A DNA stretch of 64,000 bases from Deltaproteobacteria bacterium. Its GTDB lineage: Bacteria > Desulfobacterota > Desulfarculia > Desulfarculales > Desulfarculaceae. This document shows, piece by piece, positions 52,379 to 60,398 of this stretch. The stretch's first letter is position 1. Each line of letters begins with the position of its first letter. The DNA is taken from positions 1 to 64,000 of the forward strand of contig JAHLLK010000004.1 in assembly GCA_020444165.1 (NCBI GenBank), written 5' to 3'. The position numbers were made by a program, and so were the translations under genes. The notes under the pieces are model-generated. The model worked only from the letters and a program-made list of their open reading frames with translations. It searched no databases and was not told the origin of the DNA.

Positions 52379-53512
52379 TTATATCCCGATCACGTTGCAC
52401 ATGATGGTGATGAGGGCGGTGGCCACGATGATGCTCACGATGCCCGTGACCACGGCGGAGGTGGCCGCCTCGCCCACGGCGGAGGCGCTGCGGCCGCAGT
52501 CCATGCCCCGCATGCAGCCGGATACGGCCACCAGCACCCCGAACACGCTGGCCTGGAAGATGCCCACCCAGAAATCGGTGAGGGAAATGGAGGCCTGGGT
52601 CTGCTGAAAGTACTCCACCAGACCCAGGTCCAGCATGCCCAGCCCCACCACGAAGCCGCCCAACACGCCCATGAGGTCGGCGTAGAGGCACAACAGGGGC
52701 ATCATCAGGGCCAGGGCCAACATGCGGGGCAGCACCAGGAAGTTCATGGGCGACATGCCCAGGGTCCGGAGCGCGTCGATCTCCTCGTTCACCTGCATGG
52801 TGCCGAGCTGGGCCGCGAAGGCCGCCCCGGTGCGGCCGGCCATGATGATGCCGGTCATGATGGCCCCCATGACCCGCACCATGGCCACCCCCACCAGGGA
52901 GGCCACGTAGATCTGGGCCCCGAACATGACCAACTGCACCGCGCCCACAAAGGCCAGGATCATGCCCACCAACAGGCTGATGAGCGACACGATGGGCAGG
53001 GCCTGGACCCCGCATTCCTGCATGATGAGCCAGAGATCGCGGCCGCGGAAGCCGGCCCTGCCCCGGAGGAGCCCCCAGCCCGCGAGGGCGGCCTCGCCCA
53101 CGAAATCCAGCATCTCCCGCGCGCCGCGGGCAAAGTCCACGGCCTCCTCGCCCACCCGGCTGAAGAAGGAAACCCGCGCCACCTCCCGCCGGGCGCCCTG
53201 GCGTTCCGGCACCTTGGCGGCCAGATCCAGGAGTTGGGGCACTCCCTCGGGCAGGCCCTGGGGGTCGAAGGCGATGTCCTGGGCCAGGCAGAGGTTTTTG
53301 AGGCGCACCAGAAAGGTCAACAGGCTGCTGTCCCAGGCCTCCACGCCCCCGGCGTGGAAAACCAGGCGGACCGGCCGGCCGGCGCCGGCCAGCTCCCCCT
53401 GGAGCGCCGCAGCGTCCGGCTGGGGGGCCTTGATGCTCCAAGCCCCGGCCAACCGGACCTGGATGGTGTCCGGCGCCGGGCGGCTGAATTCCAAACGACT
53501 GGTGCTGTTCAT
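52379..53512 (-). CDS. mlaE: MlaE-like permease with N-terminal STAS (MlaB-like) domain
   Basis: 377 residues from the ATG at 53512. Residues about 1-100 form a STAS/MlaB-like domain (LEFSRPAPDTIQVRLAGAWSI ... VEAWDSSLLTFLVRL). Residues about 140-377 are the MlaE permease core, with the family motifs GAIMTGIIMAGRTGAAFAAQLGTM and EEIDALRTLGMSPMNFLVLPR and about six helices. STAS fused to MlaE replaces the separate MlaB found in E. coli. It is the first gene of the operon. Confidence 0.88.
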   Translation of the reverse strand: MNSTSRLEFSRPAPDTIQVRLAGAWSIKAPQPDAAALQGELAGAGRPVRLVFHAGGVEAWDSSLLTFLVRLKNLCLAQDIAFDPQGLPEGVPQLLDLAAKVPERQGARREVARVSFFSRVGEEAVDFARGAREMLDFVGEAALAGWGLLRGRAGFRGRDLWLIMQECGVQALPIVSLISLLVGMILAFVGAVQLVMFGAQIYVASLVGVAMVRVMGAIMTGIIMAGRTGAAFAAQLGTMQVNEEIDALRTLGMSPMNFLVLPRMLALALMMPLLCLYADLMGVLGGFVVGLGMLDLGLVEYFQQTQASISLTDFWVGIFQASVFGVLVAVSGCMRGMDCGRSASAVGEAATSAVVTGIVSIIVATALITIMCNVIGI

Positions 53513-53777
53513 GCCCGTTTCCGCTGGCTCGAGAGGCCTTTCTGGAGGGGTGCCGGGAAGAAAATGGCCCACGCCAGGAAAAGACACCTTGGTTGCCTCA
53601 GGCGGCGGACACCAGGCATCTCTTTAAAAACTAAAAGGTTTTTGGGGAGATTGCAACGTGAAGAAAAAAAGTGGCGCAATTTTCACCCCCCGGAGACACG
53701 CGTGGCTCCGGGCAAAGAAGGGCCGCCCCGGTCAGGAGCGGCGGAGGGGCTTGGCCGGGAGGTGGGAAAGGGAAAGC

Positions 53778-54020
53778 TCATTCCTCCTCGGCCTGGCGCT
53801 GAATCTCCCGAAAGCGGTCCGTCTCGGTGAACTTGCGCAACTCGGCGGCGGCCGCGTCCTCCGGGGTCAGGTGAATCTCGCCGCATTGGGGGCAGGTCAG
53901 GTCCACCTCTTCTCCCACGGTGCGGGCCCGGATCTCCTCCACGCTCATGTGGCCGATGGCTCCGCACTTGGTGTCCACCCGCTCCACGCGCACCAGCACG
54001 CGCTTGCTCTTTGGCGCCAT
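53778..54020 (-). CDS. small zinc-ribbon-like protein, 80 aa
   Basis: 80 residues. Two cysteine pairs, of which one is CPQCGE and the other only a single C plus H (KCGAIGHMS), suggest a partial metal site, and the tail is a charged helix (RKFTETDRFREIQRQ). It starts 52 bp after the corrected end of the hydrogenase large-subunit gene, with AGGGAG upstream, so it probably belongs to the hydrogenase operon. I recognise no characterised family and would not assign a function. Confidence 0.6.
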   Translation of the reverse strand: MAPKSKRVLVRVERVDTKCGAIGHMSVEEIRARTVGEEVDLTCPQCGEIHLTPEDAAAAELRKFTETDRFREIQRQAEEE

Positions 54021-54072
54021 GTCCGAACTCCCTGGCTGCCGGCCCGAGCTCCGTCCCGGCCGTAGCTGAAAC

Positions 54073-55524
54073 TTACCGTGAGACCCTATCCCCGGCCACC
54101 CGACGCCCCTGGGCGTCGAAAACCGTCACTGCGACCACGCGTCCGCCGTCCAGGCGGTGGGTGGCGCAGCTCAGTCAAGGATCATAGCAGCGCACCGCCA
54201 TTTCCACCTGGTTCAGGGCTTCCTCCGTGACCTCGCCGCCGGTGAGGAGGCTCCGGGCGGCCTGCTGCACCGAGAGGTTCATGGGGGCCAGGTTGTGGGT
54301 GGTGCCCACGATGAGGTTGGCCCGGGTGATGAGCCCGTTGGCGTCGGTGGAGTAGTCGTGCAACAGGGTGCCCCGGGGAGCTTCCACGCAGCCCACTCCG
54401 CGCCCGGCCCGGGGGGCCACCTGGGCCCGGATCTCCCGGCCGGTGATGCCGGGATCTTCCAACAGCTCCACCACCCGCTCGGACGCGTACAACAGCTCGA
54501 TGAGCCGGGCCCAGTGATAGAGCTGGGTGGACTGGGCCGGCCGGCCGAAGCGGCGGCGGAACTCCTCCAGCTCCCGCTGGGCCAGGGGGGTGGAGATGCC
54601 GGCGCAGACGTTCAGGCGGGCCAAGGTGTTGGTGCGGTAGATGCCCTTGGGGGCGTCCGGGTCCAGGGAGAACCCCTCGCCCCAGGAGCGGGCATAGGGG
54701 AACTTGCCGTAGGACCAGGGCTCCACGTGCTCGCCCAGATAATCCTGGTATTCGTTGTCCGCGAAAACGGTGTGACTGCCGTCGGGCTTCATGAGCCGCA
54801 GCACCCCGTCGAAGAACTCCAGGGAGCCGTCCGAGGGATTGACCAGGCCCAGGAAGCCGGTGGTGACCTGGCCCAGGCCCAGGAGCTTGTCGTCCAGCTT
54901 GGCGAACACGTGCTCCTTGGCGTAGGCCATGGCGAAATGGGCGAAATCCAGCATCTCCCGGCTGGCGGCCAACAGCTCCCGGCGCTCGGCCTCGCTCATG
55001 GGCTTGGCAAAGCCGCCCGGCACCATGGCCACCGGATGGATGACCTTGCCCGCGAAGCGCTCCATCATCATCTGGCCCAGGTGGCGCATCTTCACCACCC
55101 GGCGGGTCAGCTCGGGGTTGGCCGCGGCCAGACCCAGGACGTTCCGGGTCTCGGGCGGCGCCCCCGGCTCCAAAAGAAAGTCCGGGGCGGCCAGGAAAAA
55201 GAAATGCAGGATCTTGTCGTTGATGTGGGCCATCACCTGCATCAGCTCGCGGAGCTTCTGGCCCGTGGGCGGGGGCTGCACTCCGAAGCAGGCGTCCACC
55301 GCCTTGTTGGCCGCGGTGTGGTGCATCCAGGGGCAGATGCCGCAGATGCGGCTGACGATGCGGGGCACCTCCTCGGCCGGGCGGCCTTCCAAAAATTTCT
55401 CAAAGCCCCGGAGCGACATGATATGGAGCTTGGCGTCGGCCACCCGCCCCTCGTCATCCAATTGGATGGCGATGCGGGCGTGGCCCTCGATACGGGTTAC
55501 CGGTTGGATATTGATGGTTCGCAT
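54073..55524 (-). CDS. mvhA: [NiFeSe] hydrogenase large subunit (MvhA type), selenoprotein with in-frame UGA
   Basis: 483 residues with selenocysteine at position 450. The N-terminal RICGICPWMH (residues 59-68) supplies two metal-site cysteines. Near the end the frame reads RCYDP-UGA-LSCATHRLDGGRVV and continues 33 more codons to a TAA at 54073. The DPUxxCxxH pattern is the L2 motif of the large subunit, with U in place of the terminal nickel-ligand cysteine. Simple ORF calling stops at the UGA (54175-54177) and loses the second metal ligand, the histidine and the tail cleaved by the maturation protease. A stem-loop follows. The F420-nonreducing type, with small subunit MvhG and MvhD beside it, oxidises H2 and feeds HdrA. 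Confidence 0.88.
54143..54157 (-). promoter_or_regulatory. bacterial SECIS candidate of mvhA
   Basis: A 15-nt hairpin, CCGCC/GGCGG with loop UGGAC, starts 17 nt after the UGA and places its loop 22 nt downstream, within the range of bacterial SECIS elements. The loop has the G residues that SelB recognises. G+C-rich coding DNA makes such stems common, so alone it is weak evidence. Confidence 0.6.
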
Positions 55525-55540
55525 GGGGGATAACCTATTT

Positions 55541-56479
55541 TCAGCGCTTGGCGGGGCGGGGGCGCAGGTGGCCGTGGGCCCCCGAAAAGCGCAACAGCGA
55601 GCTGGGATCGACCAGGTCCCGGGGGGACACGGCGTTGCTGGCCAGGGCGTTCAAAAAGTCCAGGAGCTGATTGCCCCCCTGGCGCACCGGGCCGTAACAG
55701 CCCCGACAGGGCACCCGGGCCGCGAGGCAGCGCGGCGCGGCGCCGCCGGGGCCAGCACAGCCGGCCCGGGTCACCGGCCCCAGACACACCAGGCCCTGCT
55801 CCAAAAGGCAGCGCATCTGGTCCAGGGGCTTGTCCGGATCGTACACCGCGTTTTGCAGGAAGCGCCGCACTTTCTTGAGGGAGCCCTTGCCTTCCCGCAC
55901 CGTGGGACAGGTGTCGCACACGCTTTTGCCGGCCAAGTTGGGAGCGTTTCCCTCCAGGGCCGCGGTCAGGGTCTGGGCGATCTGTCCAGGGTGGGGCGGG
56001 CAGCCGGGCAGGTACACGTCCACCGCCACCTTCTCGTCCAGGGCCAGGACCCGGGGCAGGAGGGACGGCACGGTTTCGGTGGGGTCCGGGGCCGGGTCGG
56101 TGCTCTCGCTGGTGCGGAACACCCGCTCGGTCAGGGCGGCCAGGGGGGATTCATTGGCCAGGGCCGGGATGCCGCCGTGGGTGGCGCAGGTGCCCAGGGC
56201 CACCAGCACCCGGCACTTCTCCCGCATGGCCTGGAGCACGGCCAGATGCTCGGCGGTGCGCACCCCGCCGGAGACCAGGCCCAAATCGGCTGCGGGCAGC
56301 TGGGGGCGGTCCAGGTCCCCCTGACCCAGGGGACCGTAGTATTTGTGGTCCATCAACAGCGGCAAATGCACGAAGCTGAGGCGGGGCAAAAGGTCCAACA
56401 GGCCCTCCCCCAGGTTCAACAGCGACATCTCGCAGCCCGCGCAACCGCCCAGGCACTCCCCGGCCACTCGGACCTGCAT
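55541..56479 (-). CDS. mvhG: F420-nonreducing-type hydrogenase small subunit (MvhG)
   Basis: 312 residues. The small-subunit proximal cluster motif is near the N-terminus (GECLGGCAGCEMSLLNLGE), with the further cysteines at VALGTCATHGG and VYLPGCPPHP, and a C-terminal group (CLGPVTRAGCAG, CRGCYGP). It relays electrons from the Ni site of MvhA through Fe-S clusters. Its start codon overlaps the mvhD stop, and mvhA follows 16 bp downstream, supporting a three-subunit hydrogenase in one operon. Confidence 0.9.
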   Translation of the reverse strand: MQVRVAGECLGGCAGCEMSLLNLGEGLLDLLPRLSFVHLPLLMDHKYYGPLGQGDLDRPQLPAADLGLVSGGVRTAEHLAVLQAMREKCRVLVALGTCATHGGIPALANESPLAALTERVFRTSESTDPAPDPTETVPSLLPRVLALDEKVAVDVYLPGCPPHPGQIAQTLTAALEGNAPNLAGKSVCDTCPTVREGKGSLKKVRRFLQNAVYDPDKPLDQMRCLLEQGLVCLGPVTRAGCAGPGGAAPRCLAARVPCRGCYGPVRQGGNQLLDFLNALASNAVSPRDLVDPSSLLRFSGAHGHLRPRPAKR

Positions 56480-56907
56480 CAGGCCACCTCCTGGCCGTCA
56501 CCCGCCATGAGGGGGTTGGGTCCCAGGCTCAGGGCCAGGTCGGTCATCTGGGTGGCCGCCGCGGCGAACCGCTCCGCCTCGGAGGAGGAGCACCACACCA
56601 GGCGGAAACGCTCCGGCTCCAAGCCGTAGACTTCCATCATTTCCTCGACCACGGCCAGCCGGGCCTCGGCCTTCAGATTACCGTCCAGGTAGTGGCATTC
56701 GCCAGGGTGGCACCCCATCACCAGGACCGCGTCCGCTCCCTGGAGAAACGCCTCCATGACCAAGCCCGGATGCACCATGCCGGTGCACATCACCCGGATC
56801 AGGCGCAGATTGGCGGGATAGGACAGCCGGGAGGTGCCCGCCAGATCCGCGGCGGCGTAAGAGCACCAGTTGCAGGCGAAAACGAGAATCTTCGGCTCGT
56901 AGCTCAT
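56479..56907 (-). CDS. mvhD: hydrogenase iron-sulfur subunit MvhD (hydrogenase-Hdr linker)
   Basis: 142 residues. The family signature is clear: ILVFACNWCSYAAADLAG, IRVMCTGMVHP and VMGCHPGECHYLDGN. MvhD carries a [2Fe-2S] cluster and links the hydrogenase to HdrA. All expected cysteines are encoded as Cys; there is no in-frame UGA here, unlike the neighbouring subunits. The start at 56907 follows CGGAG; an ATG at 56925 in the same frame is less well supported. Confidence 0.9.
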   Translation of the reverse strand: MSYEPKILVFACNWCSYAAADLAGTSRLSYPANLRLIRVMCTGMVHPGLVMEAFLQGADAVLVMGCHPGECHYLDGNLKAEARLAVVEEMMEVYGLEPERFRLVWCSSSEAERFAAAATQMTDLALSLGPNPLMAGDGQEVA

Positions 56908-56974
56908 GAGCTGATCTCCGTGCATTCCAGCAGGAAAAATTGTCGAGGCCTAATGCACGACCTAATTAAAACAC

Positions 56975-57057
56975 GGAAGTTTTTGGGGGGAAGGGGGGGG
57001 GAAGCATCCTTTTTTGAAAAAAAGGGTCCTTTCCCCCACATTCTCAATTCTCCCCAA
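56975..57057 (+). repeat. interspersed repeat R1, copy 5
   Basis: GGAAGTTTTTGGGGGGAAGG, a G-run, then an imperfect stem (GGGGGGAAGCATCC / GGGTCCTTTCCCCC) and CACATTCTCAATTCTCC, ending about 6 bp before the hdrA stop. It lies between hdrA and mvhD inside the operon, in the same relation to the minus-strand gene as copies 1 and 2. Confidence 0.75.
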
Positions 57058-57062
57058 AATAC

Positions 57063-60000
57063 CTACCCGGACAAGGCCGCGGCCACCTGGGACGAGAGCT
57101 GGCGGTAGCTGAAGCCGGCCACGTCGATGCCCTCCTTGGGGCAGGTGGCCTGGCAGGAGCCGCAGCCCTTGCATTTGGCCGGGGCCACCTGCACCAGGAG
57201 CTTGCCTTCGTCCCCCTCGCCCTCCCCGGCCACCCTGAGCAGGGTGATGGCGCCGTAGGGGCAGACGTCCAGGCACAGGGCGCAGCCGTCGCAGAGCTCC
57301 GGGTTCACCATGGCCTTGATGGGCTCCAGGTCCAGGGTGCGCTGGGCCAGGACGGTCTGGGCCCGGGCCACCGCGGCCTGGGCCTGGGTCAGGCTCTCCT
57401 CGATGGGTTTGGGATAGTGGGCTAGGCCGGCCATGAACATGCCGTCCGAGGCGAAATCCACCGGCCGGAGCTTGCTGTGGGCCTCCAGCATGAAGCCGTC
57501 CGCATCCTGGGAAAGCTTGTAGATGCGGGCCAGCTCGGCGGTCTCCGGATGGGGCACGATGGCGGTGGCCAGGACCAGCACGTCGGCCGGGAGCCGGAGC
57601 GGCTCGTGCAGCACGTGGTCCCAGACCAGGACCTCCACCCGATCCGGCTCGGCCAGCTCCACCACCGGCTTCTCGTGCATCTCATAATTGATGAACACCA
57701 CGCCCAGCTCGCGGGCCCGCTGGTAGAGCTCCTCGCGCTGGCCGTAGGTCCGCATGTCGCGGTACAGGATGAAGACGTTGCGCTCCGGATTTTCCTCTTT
57801 CAGCTCGATGGCCGCCTGCACCGAATGGGTGCAGCAGACTCGGGAGCAATAGGGGCGCTCCGGCTCGCGGGAGCCCACGCACTGGATGAACACGAAGTTG
57901 TGGCCCTTTTTCACCCGGTGGTCGCCCAGGGCGTGCAGGGTGTCGAATTCCAGGGTGGTGTAAACCCGGCGGGACTGGCCATAGCCGTACTCCACCGGCC
58001 GGTAGGGCTGGCCGCCCACGGCCAGGACGGTCACCCCGTGCTCCAGGGACAAGGGGCCGTCCGGGGTCTCCACCGTGGTGACGAAGTTGCCCACGAAGCC
58101 CTCGGCCTCCTTGATGCGGCTCTCCAGATACACGTTGATCAGGGGGTGGTCCTTGACCTGGGCCACCAGGCGGTCCACCCCCGGCCGCACCGCCTCGTTT
58201 TTCCAGGTTTTGTAGAGATGCAGGGCGTTGCCGCCCAGGCGGGGGCTCTTTTCCACCAAATGCACCGGGAAGCCCTGCTCGGCCAGGCCCAGGGCCACGG
58301 TGATGCCGGTGAGCCCGCCGCCCACCACCAGGGCGTTGTGGTTCACCTCCACCAGGGGGGCCTGGGCCGCCCGGGCCAGAGTCACCTTGGCCACGGCCAT
58401 GCGCACCAGGTCGCGGGCCTTGTCCGTGGCCATCTCGGGCTGGCCGGCGTGCACCCAGCTGTCCTGGTTCCGAATGTTGGCCATCTCCAGGAAGCATTCG
58501 TTGAGCCCGGCGTCCTTCAGGGTCTCGCGGAACAGGGCCTCGTGGGTGCGGGGGGTGCAGGCCGCCACCACCACCCGGTTCAACCGCTCGCGGTCGATGA
58601 TCTGGCGGATGCGCTCCTGGCTGTCCTGGGAGCAGGAGAACAGGTTCTCTTCCACGTGCACCACGGCGGGCAGGCCCGCGGCATAGGCGGCCACGGCCGA
58701 GACGTCCACCACCCCGGCGATGTTGGAGCCGCAGTGGCAGACGAACACGCCCACCCGGGGGGCCTCTCCCTCCGAAACCCGGGGGGGCGGGAACTCCTTG
58801 GTGCGGGTGAGGCTGCCCCGGGCCTTGGCCAGGGGCAGCACCGCCGCCGCCGCCGCGGCCGAGGCCTCGGTGACCGACTGGGGGATGTCGTGGGGCCCGG
58901 CAAAGCAGCCGGCCACGAAGACCCCGCCGGTGCCCTGGGCCGTCACCGGGGCGAAGCAGGAGCGGGTGACAAAGCGGTTGCGGTTCAATTTCACCCCGGT
59001 GAGCCGGGCCAGTTCCACGGTGCTGGGCGAGGTCTCCAGCCCCACCGAGAGGACCACCAGGTCGAACTCCGCGCCCACCTGCTTGCCCCGGTCGGTGATG
59101 TAGCGCAAGAGGATGGCGCCCTTGTCGTCGGCCGGCTCCAGGGTGTGCACCCGGCAGCGGTGGAACTTGATGCCGGCCTCCTTGGCCCGCTGGTAGTAGC
59201 GCTCGAAATCCTTGCCGTGGGTGCGGATGTCCACGAAAAAGACGGAGATCTCCAGGTCCGGCTCATGGTCCAGGGCGATCATGGCCTCCTTGATGGCGTA
59301 CATGCAGCACACGCCGGAGCAGTAGGCATGGCCCGCCTTGTTCACGTCGCGGCTGCCCACGCACTGCAAAAAGGCCAGGCGGCGCACCCGGCCGCCGTCG
59401 CTGGGCCGGATCAGGCTGCCCTCGGTGGGACCGGCCGCGGCCAGATAGCGCTCCAGCTCCAGGGAGGTGATGACGTTGGGGAACTGGTCATAGCCCCAGG
59501 TGCGGATGCCCCGGGGACTGAAGGGCCGGAAGCCCGGGGTGAGGATCAAGGAGCCCACCCGCACGCTGCGCTGCCGGGCGGTGTCGGAAAAGTCGATGGC
59601 CCCGGCCGGGCAGACCTTTTCGCAGGTGCCGCAACGGCCCTCGGTGAGCTTCAGGCAGCGCTCGGGATCTATCTGGAATTTCAGGGGCACGGCCTGGGGA
59701 TACTTCACATAGATGGCTTTCCGGACTCCCAGACCCTGGTCATACTCGTCCGGCGCTTTTTGGGGGCATTTTTCCGCGCACTGCCCGCAGGCGATGCACT
59801 TTTCCTCGTTGACGTAACGCGGGCGCTGTTCCAGCGTCACGGTAAAGGCCCCGGCCTGGCCGGACACCTCCACCACGTCCGTCAAAGTCATCAATTCAAT
59901 ATTTAAGTGCCGACCGCACTCAACCAACTTGGGCGAGATAATTCACATCGAGCAGTCGTTGGTTGGGAAGGTCTTGTCCAACTGGGCCATGGTGCCGCCG

Positions 60001-60122
60001 ATGGCCCCGCTGTGCTCCACCAGGTAGACGTGATAGCCCCCGTTGGCCAGATCCAGGGCGGCTTGCATACCGGCAATGCCCCCGCCCACCACCATCACCG
60101 CCCCGATAATCTCTTGGCTCAT
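57063..60122 (-). CDS. hdrA: tandem HdrA-like flavoprotein, selenoprotein with in-frame UGA
   Basis: 1019 residues with selenocysteine at position 60. It starts at an ATG with GGAGGAG upstream. Residues 1-59 are the HdrA FAD site ([19 protein letters not shown]) up to TFPTNDCSM; the UGA (59943-59945) is followed by [17 protein letters not shown], the exact place of the conserved CSMC cysteine. A ferredoxin-like motif follows ([11 protein letters not shown], about 109). A second full HdrA unit starts near residue 600 ([19 protein letters not shown]), and two ferredoxin motifs close the protein ([14 protein letters not shown] and [15 protein letters not shown]). The tandem arrangement likely gives two flavin sites. 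It pairs with MvhD and the HdrC/D-like protein. Simple ORF calling drops the N-terminal flavin domain. Confidence 0.88.
59903..59923 (-). promoter_or_regulatory. bacterial SECIS candidate of hdrA
   Basis: UUGAGUGC pairs with GCACUUAA (8 bp, one G-U) around the loop GGUCG, whose GGUC resembles the SelB-binding loop of E. coli fdhF. The loop begins 27 nt after the UGA, within the usual window. The stem overlaps the coding sequence, as is normal in bacteria. Confidence 0.7.
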
Positions 60123-60150
60123 GGCGCCAACTCCTCCCCCCATAGGCAAG

Positions 60151-60397
60151 CTCGGATATTTCATGAAGCCCGGGCGTCCGGCTGCGCCAGATGTCCGCCT
60201 GCTTCGTTGCGAACTGCGCTCCAACCTCGACGTAGCTTTGGCTACGCCTCTCGGTTGTCGTTTGTTCGTCGCCTTGCCGGCCGCCATCTGGCTGTGCCGG
60301 TCCAAGTGACAAAACGTGACCTGAAAAACCGGTCCAAATCAGTTCGTAGGCGGCCTAACCATCCGGCCCACATGAAATATCCGGGCTGGCCGGACGC
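60151..60397 (+). repeat. interspersed palindromic repeat R3, long copy
   Basis: Ends are inverted (GGATATTTCATG at the left, CATGAAATATCC at the right). A second inner pair (GGCTGCGCCAGATG / CATCTGGCTGTGCC) surrounds CGTAGC-TTTG-GCTACG at the centre. It fills the gap between the hdrA ribosome binding site and the stop codon of the upstream gene, inside the operon. A shortened copy lies at 25814. Confidence 0.75.
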
Positions 60398-60398
60398 T

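Noticed and set aside
54175..54177. Truncated hydrogenase pseudogene ending at the UGA
   Set aside because: The following sequence in the same frame is a perfect L2 motif and tail with a normal stop; a random nonsense mutation would not fall on that cysteine position in three genes of one operon.
56479..56907. Selenocysteine in MvhD
   Set aside because: All conserved positions are TGC/TGT cysteine codons and no in-frame UGA occurs; only its neighbours carry UGA.
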